From NCBI GenBank assembly GCA_963813195.1, contig CAWEYC010000015.1, positions 62,001 through 126,000 on the forward strand: a stretch of DNA of 64,000 nucleotides. Reading direction: 5' to 3'. The notes under the pieces are model-generated. The model was not told the origin of the DNA. It was given only the letters and a program-made list of their open reading frames with translations, and did not search any database. Made by a program: the position numbers and the translations under genes. Numbering within the stretch: position 1 is the stretch's first letter; every line of letters begins with the position of its first letter. This document shows, one piece after another, positions 8,125 through 15,789 of the stretch. This DNA is from Roseiarcus sp963813195 (GTDB taxonomy: Bacteria; Pseudomonadota; Alphaproteobacteria; Rhizobiales; Beijerinckiaceae).

Positions 8125-10194
8125 ATGACAATGAGTTCGAAGATTGCCGACCACCATCTGGCGCGGCAAGCCTGCATTTACATCCGTCAGTCGACGATGG
8201 GACAGGTCCGCTTCAACCAGGAGAGCACGGAGCGTCAATACAATCTGAGAGCCAAAGCCGAGGCGCTCGGCTGGAAGCCAGAGCAGATCCGCATCCTCGA
8301 TCGGGATCTGGGCCAATCCGGGAGTGCGACGACCAACCGGGAAGACTTCAAAGCCCTGGTCGGCGAAGTGGCCATGGGGCGGGTTGGCGCGATCTTTTCC
8401 TTGGAAGCGTCGCGGCTGGCGCGATCGAACCAGGACTGGCATCGCCTCCTGGAACTGTGCGCCATCACCAGCACGCTCGTGATCGACGAGGATGGTTGCT
8501 ACAGTCCGGCCGAGTTCAACGATGGGCTTGTATTGGGGATGAAGGGCACGTTCGCGCAAGCGGAGCTGCACATCATCCGCGCGCGCCTCCATGGTGGTAA
8601 ACTCAACAAGGCCTCCAAAGGCGAACTACGCTTCCCACTGCCGGTCGGATTTGTTTTCGAGGGCGAGAAGATCGTGCTCGATCCGGATCAGGAGGTCCAA
8701 GGCGCAGTCCGCACGGTCTTTGATTTGTTCGCCCGAGAGAATACGGCCTTCGGCGTCGTGCGGCGCTTCAATGAACTCGATCTGCGATTCCCGCGTCGCG
8801 CGTATGGCGGGGCTTGGGATGGCAAGCTTCTCTGGGGCAGACTGACCCATTCGCGGGTTCTCGGCATCCTGGCCAATCCGTCCTACGCCGGGGCCTATGT
8901 GTTTGGCCGACACCAATCGTCCAAGGAGGTAGGATCGTCCGGCGAGATTCGGACACGATCGCGTTTGATGCCACGGGATGCCTGGCGCATCGTGATCCCC
9001 GATCACCACGAAGGCTATATCTCCGAGGATCAGTTTACCGTCAACCGGCAACGTCTGAGTGCAAATCGGACGAACGCCGATGGGCTGGCTGGTCCTGCAC
9101 GAGAGGGTCTTTGCCTTTTGCAGGGCCTGCTGCTGTGCGGGGTTTGCGGACGCCGGCTCGGGGTCCGCTACACCGGGAACGGAGGCATCTACCCGCTCTA
9201 TCAATGTGTTTGGAAACATCGGGAGGCTTTGGCGTCCCGCGCTTGTTTGACGACGCCCTCAATACCCATTGATCAGGCCGTCAGTGAGCGGCTGGTCGGC
9301 GCAATCACGCCGGTGACGATCGAACTCGCTCTGGCGGCGCTCAGCAGTCTGGAAGAACAGGACCGCGACATCGGCGCCCAATGGCGGATGCGGATCGAGC
9401 GCGCGCGCTATGATGCCGATCTCGCCGAACGGCGTTACGAGGCGGTCGATCCCATCAACCGGTTGATCGCAGCGACACTCGAAACGCGCTGGAACGACGC
9501 GGTGCAGCGCTTGCATGATCTCGAAGCCGAATTGGCCGCCTTCGAACGCAAGACCATGCGGGCCGTCACCGCCGAACAGAAGCGGCAAATTCTTCGGTTG
9601 GCCAAAGACTTCCCTCGCCTGTGGTTGGCCACCACCACGACCCCTCGCGATCGCAAGCGCATTCTGCGCTTGTTGGTGCGCGACATCACGGTGGCGAGAG
9701 GGACAGAGCCAAAAACCCTCAGAATGCACATTCGCTGGCAAGGCGGCGAAACTGAAACGCTGACCCTCCAGCTCCCGCCGAACAGGGCGGAGGCAGTCCG
9801 CTATCCCATGGCCTTCATTGACCGGATCAGGGAGCTGGCAGTCGATCACCATGACGCGGACATCGTCGCCATCCTGCGCGCCGAAGGTCACAAAAACACG
9901 ACGACCGGTAAGCCAATTGCATTGGGAACGATCAAATGGCTGCGGTACAAACATCGCATTCCATCTCCCCCGCCTCCCGAGGGAACCTTGAACGTTCGCC
10001 AGATTCGGGAAAGATATGGCGTCAGCTTGTGGGTCGTCCATTACTGGATCGAACGCGGTATCGTTCCGGCCGTGCACCACAAACGCAACGCTCCCTATGC
10101 GATCACGATCGACGCGGCGCTGGATCTGCACCTTCGAAAATGGGTCGTCAACTCAGCTCGTCTTCGCTCAGTATCCCAAACGCAACCTGCATGA
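8125..10194 (+). CDS. large serine recombinase of element 2
   Basis: 689 residues; ATG preceded by GGAGGGG. Resolvase domain starts YIRQSTMGQ with Ser23 the likely nucleophile, then LGQSGSATTNREDF and EASRLARSNQDWHRLL. Recombinase domain about 170-320 (NPSYAGAYVFGRH), zinc ribbon CGVCGRRLG...QCVWK...ACLTT (about 345-400), coiled coil (about 420-500), and C-terminal HTH (LNVRQIRERYGVSLWVVHYWI). It shares domain order and N-terminal motif with the recombinase at 3698 but is clearly diverged. Presumed to act on the GT core at 6122/10214. Confidence 0.9.
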   Translation: MTMSSKIADHHLARQACIYIRQSTMGQVRFNQESTERQYNLRAKAEALGWKPEQIRILDRDLGQSGSATTNREDFKALVGEVAMGRVGAIFSLEASRLARSNQDWHRLLELCAITSTLVIDEDGCYSPAEFNDGLVLGMKGTFAQAELHIIRARLHGGKLNKASKGELRFPLPVGFVFEGEKIVLDPDQEVQGAVRTVFDLFARENTAFGVVRRFNELDLRFPRRAYGGAWDGKLLWGRLTHSRVLGILANPSYAGAYVFGRHQSSKEVGSSGEIRTRSRLMPRDAWRIVIPDHHEGYISEDQFTVNRQRLSANRTNADGLAGPAREGLCLLQGLLLCGVCGRRLGVRYTGNGGIYPLYQCVWKHREALASRACLTTPSIPIDQAVSERLVGAITPVTIELALAALSSLEEQDRDIGAQWRMRIERARYDADLAERRYEAVDPINRLIAATLETRWNDAVQRLHDLEAELAAFERKTMRAVTAEQKRQILRLAKDFPRLWLATTTTPRDRKRILRLLVRDITVARGTEPKTLRMHIRWQGGETETLTLQLPPNRAEAVRYPMAFIDRIRELAVDHHDADIVAILRAEGHKNTTTGKPIALGTIKWLRYKHRIPSPPPPEGTLNVRQIRERYGVSLWVVHYWIERGIVPAVHHKRNAPYAITIDAALDLHLRKWVVNSARLRSVSQTQPA

Positions 10195-10215
10195 GGTGCA
10201 TTATGGCCGGCGTGT

Positions 10216-10611
10216 CGGAATCCCCAGAGGTCGCGTCCCGCCCGTTCCCTTTGGAATCTCAACGCGACGGATCGCTGCGGGACGATAGTCGCCCTCCCGC
10301 AGCGCTCGCGAAAGCTCCGCCAGATACTCGTCGGCGTGCGCCGCGAACCGTTCGACGCTCTGCTTGTCCACGCCCCCCGCGCCGCCGTTGGCCCGGACTT
10401 TCGCCCAAGCCGCCGCCAGCGTCGCCGGTGCGTAGACCTTGTCCATCACACTGTACCAAACCCCTCCTTTGACGCCGTTCTCCAGCGCCGACACCATGCG
10501 GCCCGTCCAGACGGAGGCTTCGACCCACGACCAGTCGCGGGCTTCTGCGCCTTGTTTAGCCCTCGGCACTAACGGCGCTTTCCTTGCCGCGTCCATGCGT
10601 TCCGCATCCAC
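10216..10611 (-). pseudogene. group II intron reverse transcriptase, N-terminal fragment (1 of 3)
   Basis: Starts MDAERMDAARKAP and includes MDKVYAPATLAAAWAKVRAN, GAGGVDKQSVERF and RRVEIPKGTGGTRPLGIPT, the RT-0 and RT-1 region. It is cut right after PLGIP by element 2; the expected continuation TVKDRIAQ is found at 6121. The start is typical for intron-encoded proteins lying in domain IV. Confidence 0.88.
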
Positions 10612-11039
10612 CTTCCTGCCCGGCCTTCCCTCGGGGTGGTTTGCTGCCCACCCTTTCCGGTTTCGGTACTATGCGGGCTCTGACTCCTCCGCGGCTCACC
10701 CCGCCGCAAAGGTCTCTCCGCTTACTCCGCTTCGCCTTCCGCGCATCCCGCTCCCAACCACTTGATGGGCGCGCTCATCGCTTTCATCGCCATCACAGCC
10801 TGAGCGCCTCTCAGGGCTTCGCCTCACGATCGCAGGCTCGCCGCACCATCCCGCCGAAACGGATTCGTTATCCTACGGGCTACGCATTCGCCTCCAGTTG
10901 CTCCCCACCCCGACTCCCCCGCGTTGGACCAAGTCTCCATCCGCATGAGTTGACGACGCAGTTACTCTCGGCTTCGCACGGTATGGCTCCGCGCGGCGGG
11001 GACTCTCACCCCGCTGACAAAGCGTCCTCACGGACGCAC
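10612..11039 (-). ncRNA. group II intron 5' ribozyme region (domains I-IV)
   Basis: 428 bp upstream of the RT start on the minus strand. Begins GTGCGTCCGTGAGGACGC, and soon after has GCGGGGTGAGAGTCCCCGC, a stem-loop typical of group II intron domain I starts. No protein gene is supported here; plus-strand ORFs through it are shadows. Secondary structure was not folded. Confidence 0.7.
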
Positions 11040-11063
11040 GATCGCCACGCTTCGCTCGCGAAG
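11040..11063 (-). repeat. interspersed extragenic repeat, copy 2, cut by the intron
   Basis: Minus-strand CTTCGCGAGCGAAGCGTGGC followed by GATC, identical to the first part of the copy at 34809, which continues CAGACTAAG. The intron begins at the point where that continuation should start. Confidence 0.75.
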
Positions 11064-11098
11064 ACGGCGGGGCCGGTTCAACCTAAATGCAAGGCGCT

Positions 11099-11911
11099 TT
11101 AAAAGCCCTCGCCGCCGTCGACAGTCAGCGTCTGGCCGACGATGTGGCGCGATTTTTCGCTGGCGAGGAAGATCACGGCCTCGACGACGTCCTGGAGATC
11201 GGCGATCCGGCCCGCCGGGATGCGGCCGATCACCGCGTGGTAATCGAGGCGGCCAGACGCGAAATCCGCCATGACGCCTTCGGTGTTGACGTGGCCGGGG
11301 GCGACGCCGTTGACGCGGATTCCCTTGGCCGTCCACTCCAAGGCCATCGATCGGGTCAGGCTGTCGAGCGCCGCCTTGGAGGCCGAGTAGAGCCCGCAGC
11401 CCGGCGCCGGCCGCGTCCCCGCGATGCTGCTGATGTTGACGATCGCCGCGGTCCGCTTGGCCTCGATGGACCAGCGCGCCAGGGCGCGTGCGCACTGCAA
11501 GGGGCCTAGCAGGTTCGTATCGAGAAACCGTCGCGCCGTCTCGGCGCCCGCGTCCAGGAGCGCCACCAGCGCGAAATATGCCGCGTTGTTCACGAGGACG
11601 TCGACCGCGCCGAAATGCGCAATGGCCTCGGCGATCAGCTTTTCGCACTGTTCGGGAATGCCGACGTCGACCTGCACCGCCAGGGCGCCGACCTTCGTCT
11701 CGCGCGCGATTTCGCCGGCCACGCGCTCGTCCGCCTCGATGTTTCGACCGGCGATGACGACATGCGCGCCGCGCCTGGCGAAGCGCTGAGCGACCGCGCG
11801 GCCGATGCCGGCGCTGCCGCCGGTGACCACGACCACCTTCCGCGCGAATTCGTTGTCCGCCGCAGGTTGAGGATCGGGCAAGAAAGGGACCTCCGCGCGG
11901 CCTCGGATCAA
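11099..11911 (-). CDS. SDR-family oxidoreductase
   Basis: 270-residue classical short-chain dehydrogenase/reductase. Has the cofactor motif TGGSAGIG (about 30-37), NNAA (about 107), catalytic Ser in NISSIAG and YSASK (Tyr-x-x-x-Lys about 172-176), and the C-terminal VDGG. AGRN after strand 2 fits NADP preference. The start overlaps the stop of the pterin dehydratase gene by ATGA, so both are one operon. Substrate unknown; a link to pterin metabolism is suggested only by the pairing. Confidence 0.88.
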   Translation of the reverse strand: MIRGRAEVPFLPDPQPAADNEFARKVVVVTGGSAGIGRAVAQRFARRGAHVVIAGRNIEADERVAGEIARETKVGALAVQVDVGIPEQCEKLIAEAIAHFGAVDVLVNNAAYFALVALLDAGAETARRFLDTNLLGPLQCARALARWSIEAKRTAAIVNISSIAGTRPAPGCGLYSASKAALDSLTRSMALEWTAKGIRVNGVAPGHVNTEGVMADFASGRLDYHAVIGRIPAGRIADLQDVVEAVIFLASEKSRHIVGQTLTVDGGEGF

Positions 11912-12219
11912 GTCATCTTTTGGAATCGGTGCGCGGCGGCGCTGATCCGGGAAGCGATCTCGATGTCGAGGTTGGTGATCTTGAAACCCGCGTCATGCGT
12001 GCAGAACGAAAACGAGACGCGATTGTAGGAGTTGTGGAACTCCGGGTGGTGGTTCATCACCTCGGCCTCGATCGCCACCTGCACGATGAAGGCGATGGCG
12101 TCGCGAAACGTGGCGAACTCGAAGGCCGCTTCGATATTCTGTCCCTTGACCGACCAGTCCTTCAGCTTTTGCAGCGACGACTGAATTTGCGATTCGCTGA
12201 GTATCTCGTAATTCGCCAT
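11908..12219 (-). CDS. phhB: 4a-hydroxytetrahydrobiopterin dehydratase (PCD)
   Basis: 103 residues. Contains the PCD signature MNHHPEFHNSYNRVSF followed by THDAGFKITNLDIEIA, with the active-site His-His-Pro-Glu. Known role: dehydration of 4a-hydroxytetrahydrobiopterin produced by aromatic amino acid hydroxylases; also moonlighting roles. Overlaps the following SDR gene by 4 bp (ATGA). No phenylalanine hydroxylase is nearby. Residues before the domain begin MANYEILSESQI, the usual start. Confidence 0.92.
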   Translation of the reverse strand: MANYEILSESQIQSSLQKLKDWSVKGQNIEAAFEFATFRDAIAFIVQVAIEAEVMNHHPEFHNSYNRVSFSFCTHDAGFKITNLDIEIASRISAAAHRFQKMT

Positions 12220-12261
12220 GGCGGGTCTCCTCGTTTGTTCCGGCGCGCGGGAGGGGGAAGG

Positions 12262-13017
12262 CTATTTGTCCAGGTCGACGATCACTTGTTCGAGCCCGGC
12301 CGGCGAAATCCGGATCGAGCTCGTATATGGCTGGCTGAATTCGAGAATCAGGAAGATAGCGCTGGACACGGCGCACGCGCCGAGCGCGAGCGCGGTCAGC
12401 GTCGTCGCATTGACGCGCGAAAGCATGCCCAGCCCGCAGAACAGCAGACACGACCACGCCGTCACCGCGATGATGTGCGGCCAGGACACCGGGTTGGTCA
12501 ATTGCAACGACATGAGCAACCGATATTCGCCGATGAAACCATAATTGCGCCGCGCGTCGCCGAGCAACTGCTTCTGAGCGTCCGTCGCCGGCTGAAGACT
12601 GCCGAGGAACGAGCTCATCGATTCCATATTGGCGTAGGACGCCGCATAAGCCTGCTTCGCCGCGTCTTCGTCGCCCCAGAACTGTTCGTGCGCCCAGACC
12701 AGGTCGGTTCTCAGCAATTCGCGCGCGTGGTTGGCTTGCGGCCCATATTGCCGCATTTCCAGATCGAACTCCAGCGCCTTGGCGGAGAGCGTCTGCAACT
12801 CGGTCTGCTGGGTGTTGAAGACGCCGTAGGCGGTCCAAATCAGGAGCCCGAGGACCAACGCGAGCAACAACGTGACGAGCCCCACGACGCCCCCGATCAT
12901 GTCGCGCGAGCGATCGGACGTGTGGTGGTCGGCCAAGCGCCGCTGTAGAGACAGCCCGATCCCGCCGCTGGCGAACATCAACGCCGCGACCGAGACGGCG
13001 GTTGCAAGGGACGTCAT
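12262..13017 (-). CDS. DUF4239-like membrane protein
   Basis: 251 residues with four hydrophobic segments: residues about 5-25, 42-66 (VVGLVTLLLALVLGLLIW), 182-203 and 207-227. The stretch between pairs (about 70-175) is soluble and helical. This 2+2 layout with a central amphipathic loop matches bestrophin-like DUF4239 proteins. Function unknown. Its start lies 3' of a leader region that reaches the IS at 13122; no operon partner. Confidence 0.65.
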   Translation of the reverse strand: MTSLATAVSVAALMFASGGIGLSLQRRLADHHTSDRSRDMIGGVVGLVTLLLALVLGLLIWTAYGVFNTQQTELQTLSAKALEFDLEMRQYGPQANHARELLRTDLVWAHEQFWGDEDAAKQAYAASYANMESMSSFLGSLQPATDAQKQLLGDARRNYGFIGEYRLLMSLQLTNPVSWPHIIAVTAWSCLLFCGLGMLSRVNATTLTALALGACAVSSAIFLILEFSQPYTSSIRISPAGLEQVIVDLDK

Positions 13018-13121
13018 TCTTTTCGTCTCCGTGAGAACCGGGCCGCGCCGGGCGCGAATCGCCGCGCCAATTTAGCACAAGAACATCGGCTATTGGGCCA
13101 AGCTCCAGCGCCCAGGGCGCA

Positions 13122-14543
13122 TGTCGATAGCTTTTGAAGATGTCCGGTTTAGGTAGCTTTCTAAATGTCCGTTTTTGGGCTTGCGGCTTTTTCAGCTGCC
13201 CTCCTGTGGGCGGGGTGGTCAGGTTCGGGGCCGTTTGGCCCCGGAGCTGTCCAGGCCGTCCACAGGCGTCGTCGCGAAACGGACTTACGCGACGGATTTG
13301 CGTGGGTTTGGATCGGCTTCGTCGAGGGTTCCGTCGCGATGATAGCGCGCGATCTGGCGCGGCCCGTGGAACAAGGCGATGGCGCCGTCCCAATATTCGA
13401 GCACGCGGATTTTGCTCTTGGCGAAGTGATGTCGATGCCGGCTTGGCGGAATCTGCAAGACATGACCGTCATAGCGGACCGTATTGTCCAGCCCGGCGAC
13501 GCGCTCCTGCTCGATGCAAAGGATGTTGTCGAGATCGCCGACGAAGGGGATGAAGGCCGAACCTTCCTCGGCCGCGGCGACGGCGAAGCGAGCGTTGTGG
13601 TCTTGTTTATAGACCTCGGCCAGCCAGCGGTTGGCCGCCTCGACCGTGGCGATCCCGTTCACCCGCAGCAAGGGCGGCAGGCGCTTTTGCAGCGTATCCC
13701 AGAGCCGCTCCATCCGGCCCCGCGCTTGCGGGCTATAGGAGGGAATGTGTTCGATGTTCAGCTGCCGCAGCGCCCGGCCCACCTGTGTCAAATGCGCCTT
13801 GTCGACCTTCTCGCCCGCTTTCGGCGTGGTGAAATAATGGCTGCCACGATCGGTGTAGAACGACGAAAACAAGCCGTGCGCGCGGATCGTCTCCGAAAGG
13901 CCGCGAAAGCTCGAAGCCGTGCCTTCTTCCTCGCACAGGAAAATCGATGTGATCGCGCTGGTGGCGTCGTCCATCGTCACGATCAGGTCGAGATCGCCAC
14001 CGGAGGGCAACCAGGCGTGCTTCGAGCCGTCCTGAAACAGCATCATGCCCGGCAGCGCCCGCCGCTCGCGCTTGCGCCGGTGGACGCCGCGCCGAGGCGC
14101 CTTCGTCGTCAGCCCGCGCAACTGCAACACGCTCTTCGTCCAGCTGTAGGAACGCATGAACGGCTGGCCGTCGCCCATCGTCTGGCCCCACGCCTGCTCA
14201 TGGAAGTGCTTGATCGTGAAGTCAAAATACCGCGTCCGAAACGCATCGACCGTCCACGCGATCTCATCCTCGAGAACCCCGCGACCGCTGCGACGGCCGC
14301 GCCGGCGGTCCACCAGCCCGTCTTCGCCGCGCTCCTCATAGGCGTCCCGCAAGCGACGAAAATGACGCTCGCTCAGGCCAAGAAGCTCCCCGGCTTCAAC
14401 GCAACTCAACCGCTTCAAACGATGCGACCTGATCGCATCCAATACACGCGCCATCCGAACCTCCGGCAACATGCGATCTCCCGGTCCAAAAAACCGGACA
14501 AATCACTTGCTACCTAATCCGGACATATCGGTTGCTCGCGACA
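13122..14543 (-). mobile_element. ISNCY/IS1202-like insertion sequence with 16-bp target duplication
   Basis: 1422 bp. A perfect direct repeat CAGCGCCCAGGGCGCA lies immediately outside both ends (13106-13121 and 14544-14559). Ends are TGTCG-type (left TGTCGATAGC, right complement TGTCGCGAGC) and continue into an inner inverted repeat TGTCCGG(T/A)TTAGGTAGC, then ATTTGTCCG. Unusually long target duplications are characteristic of the IS1202 group. Confidence 0.88.
13285..14472 (-). CDS. ISNCY-family transposase
   Basis: 395 residues. An N-terminal helix-turn-helix (GELLGLSERHFRRLRDAYEERG) is followed by an RNase-H-fold integrase core: LFQDGSKHAW (Asp), FYTDRGSHYF (Asp) and QARGRMERLW (Glu). 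Length and order fit the IS1202/ISNCY group. Intact. It is the only gene of the IS at 13122-14543. Confidence 0.88.
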   Translation of the reverse strand: MLPEVRMARVLDAIRSHRLKRLSCVEAGELLGLSERHFRRLRDAYEERGEDGLVDRRRGRRSGRGVLEDEIAWTVDAFRTRYFDFTIKHFHEQAWGQTMGDGQPFMRSYSWTKSVLQLRGLTTKAPRRGVHRRKRERRALPGMMLFQDGSKHAWLPSGGDLDLIVTMDDATSAITSIFLCEEEGTASSFRGLSETIRAHGLFSSFYTDRGSHYFTTPKAGEKVDKAHLTQVGRALRQLNIEHIPSYSPQARGRMERLWDTLQKRLPPLLRVNGIATVEAANRWLAEVYKQDHNARFAVAAAEEGSAFIPFVGDLDNILCIEQERVAGLDNTVRYDGHVLQIPPSRHRHHFAKSKIRVLEYWDGAIALFHGPRQIARYHRDGTLDEADPNPRKSVA

Positions 14544-14590
14544 CAGCGCCCAGGGCGCATTGACAGGAGAGTTGAGGTCGCCTACGGTGC

Positions 14591-14608
14591 ATACCGACCA
14601 GTTGGTAT
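14591..14608. promoter_or_regulatory. operator palindrome for the TetR repressor
   Basis: ATACCGACCAGTTGGTAT, an 18-bp near-perfect inverted repeat (7 of 9 pairs match), ends 5 bases before the TetR ATG. Position over the start region and symmetry suggest autorepression of the TetR-VOC operon. Confidence 0.65.
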
Positions 14609-14613
14609 TTGCA

Positions 14614-15252
14614 ATGGCTTCTGCTTCCACCAGCGCCGAAACCCGCAACAGGCTGCTTGACGCCGGGCGCGACGTCATCCGCGCCAAAGGCTATACGGCG
14701 ACGACGGTGGACGACATCTGCGCCGCGGCGGGCGTGAGCAAGGGCGCCTTCTTCCACCATTTCGAGAGCAAGGAGCGACTGGGGGTCGCGGCCATCGAGC
14801 GATTCGAAGCGCGGGCTTCGGCTCTCTTCGGTTCTGCGCACTACGCCGCCGACCCTGACCCCCGCGCGCGCGTTCTCGGCTATGTCGACTTTCGAGCCGC
14901 GATGCTGCATGGCGAGGTCGCGCAATACACCTGCCTGATGGGCGCCGCCGTCCAGGAGGTTCACGCCACCCACCCCGAGCTTCGCGCGGCTTGCGATCGG
15001 GGGATGAGCGAGCATGTCGCGGAGCTGACGCGCGACATCGAGGCGGCGAAACGGCTCTACGCCCCGGATGCGCCCTGGAGCGCGGAAAGCGTCGGCTATT
15101 TCATGCAATCGGTCCTGCAAGGGGCGTTTATCTTCGCCAAGGCGAAGCAAAGCCCGGCTGTCGCCATCGAGAGCCTCGCGCATTTGCGGCGCTATCTCGA
15201 AATGCTTCTCGGCCGACCAGAAGCGTCTAACTGTAGGGAGGAGAAGCCATGA
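14614..15252 (+). CDS. TetR-family transcriptional regulator
   Basis: 212 residues. DNA-binding domain near the N-terminus: VIRAKGYTATTVDDICAAAGVSKGAFFHHF split as helix 2, helix 3. The C-terminal ligand domain has a cysteine (YTCLMGAAVQE) in the position often used for sensing electrophiles in NemR/AcuR-like regulators. The ATG at 14614 is preferred over the upstream start because the operator 14591-14608 lies before it. The stop overlaps the VOC gene start (ATGA), so it controls its own operon. Confidence 0.9.
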   Translation: MASASTSAETRNRLLDAGRDVIRAKGYTATTVDDICAAAGVSKGAFFHHFESKERLGVAAIERFEARASALFGSAHYAADPDPRARVLGYVDFRAAMLHGEVAQYTCLMGAAVQEVHATHPELRAACDRGMSEHVAELTRDIEAAKRLYAPDAPWSAESVGYFMQSVLQGAFIFAKAKQSPAVAIESLAHLRRYLEMLLGRPEASNCREEKP

Positions 15253-15725
15253 CCACATCGCCAGTGAAGCTTATCCCCGAGGGAATGCATACCGTGACGC
15301 CGCATCTGATTTGCGCCGGCGCGGCGGAGGCGATCGAATTCTACAAGAAGGCGTTTGGCGCGGTGGAAGTCTCGCGCCTGCCGGGACCGCAGGGCAAGCT
15401 CATGCACGCCGCGCTCCGCATCGGCGACTCGGCCATCATGCTGGCCGACGAATTTCCCGAATTTGGAGGTTTCGGACCGAAGTCGCTCAAGGGATCGCCC
15501 GTCGTCATCCACCTCTATGTCGAGAACGCCGACGAATTCGCTGCGCGAGCCGCGGCGGCGGGAGCGAAGATCACCATGCCGGTCGCCGACATGTTCTGGG
15601 GCGACCGCTATGGCCAGTTTGAAGACCCCTTCGGCCATCGCTGGTCGGTCGCGACGCATGTCCGCGAGGTGACTCCCGCCGAGATGCGACAGGCGATGCA
15701 GAAGATGCAGCCAGCGCGCGGCTGA
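15249..15725 (+). CDS. VOC/PhnB-like glyoxalase-fold protein
   Basis: 158 residues with the two beta-alpha-beta-beta-beta units of the vicinal oxygen chelate fold: VTPHLICAGAAEAIEFYKKAFG (split), LMHAALRIGDSAIMLADE and YGQFEDPFGHRWSVATHV. PhnB-like members often lack the full metal set; substrate is unknown. Co-transcribed with the TetR gene (4-bp overlap), suggesting response to a reactive or antibiotic-like compound. Confidence 0.82.
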   Translation: MTTSPVKLIPEGMHTVTPHLICAGAAEAIEFYKKAFGAVEVSRLPGPQGKLMHAALRIGDSAIMLADEFPEFGGFGPKSLKGSPVVIHLYVENADEFAARAAAAGAKITMPVADMFWGDRYGQFEDPFGHRWSVATHVREVTPAEMRQAMQKMQPARG

Positions 15726-15789
15726 CATAGCGCCGGGAAACGTCGCGGCGCCAATTCGCGCACCGCGCGGCTTGCGGGGAGGAAGTATC

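Larger units (their letters stand above)
6124..10215 (+). mobile_element. serine-recombinase mobile element 2 (4092 bp), inserted in the intron RT gene
   Basis: Bounded by the dinucleotide GT at 6122-6123 and 10214-10215. Joining GGTCCTTGACC + GT + CGGAATCCCCAGAGG restores, on the minus strand, codons for PLGIPTVKDR, the most conserved RT block, in frame. Cargo: an accessory gene interrupted by an IS630, a DUF6788-like gene and a recombinase different from that of element 1. Without the IS630 it is about 2.9 kb, matching element 1 in size and layout. Confidence 0.85.
2345..11039 (-). mobile_element. group II intron, interrupted twice
   Basis: Runs on the minus strand from GTGCG at 11039 (5' consensus) to CCCCTAT at 2345 (3' end after domain VI). 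Removing the two serine-recombinase elements (3181-5937 and 6124-10215) leaves about 1.85 kb, a normal group II intron size. It has the 5' ribozyme part with the GGGTGAGAGTCCCC signature, an RT/maturase ORF and a clear domain V. The 5' exon ends in a copy of the interspersed repeat (hairpin CTTCGCGAGCGAAG), so the intron entered an extragenic dyad. Both insertions leave the intron unable to make its protein. Confidence 0.85.

Noticed and set aside
8013..8600. 195-residue ORF starting between the DUF6788-like gene and recombinase 2
   Set aside because: Most of it overlaps the recombinase in another frame; only the first about 38 residues are free, and they show no family.
10612..11039. Plus-strand proline/serine-rich ORFs
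   Set aside because: They lie opposite the intron ribozyme region and show no protein features.
13106..13139. IS end placed at the inner TGTCCGG repeat (13140)
   Set aside because: The perfect 16-bp duplications abut the outer TGTCG ends, so the element begins at 13122.
13165..14517. 450-residue plus-strand ORF opposite the ISNCY transposase
   Set aside because: No recognisable domain; the minus-strand frame has a clear DDE transposase.
14560..14613. TetR start at 14560
   Set aside because: It would place the operator inside the coding region and adds 18 residues without family similarity.
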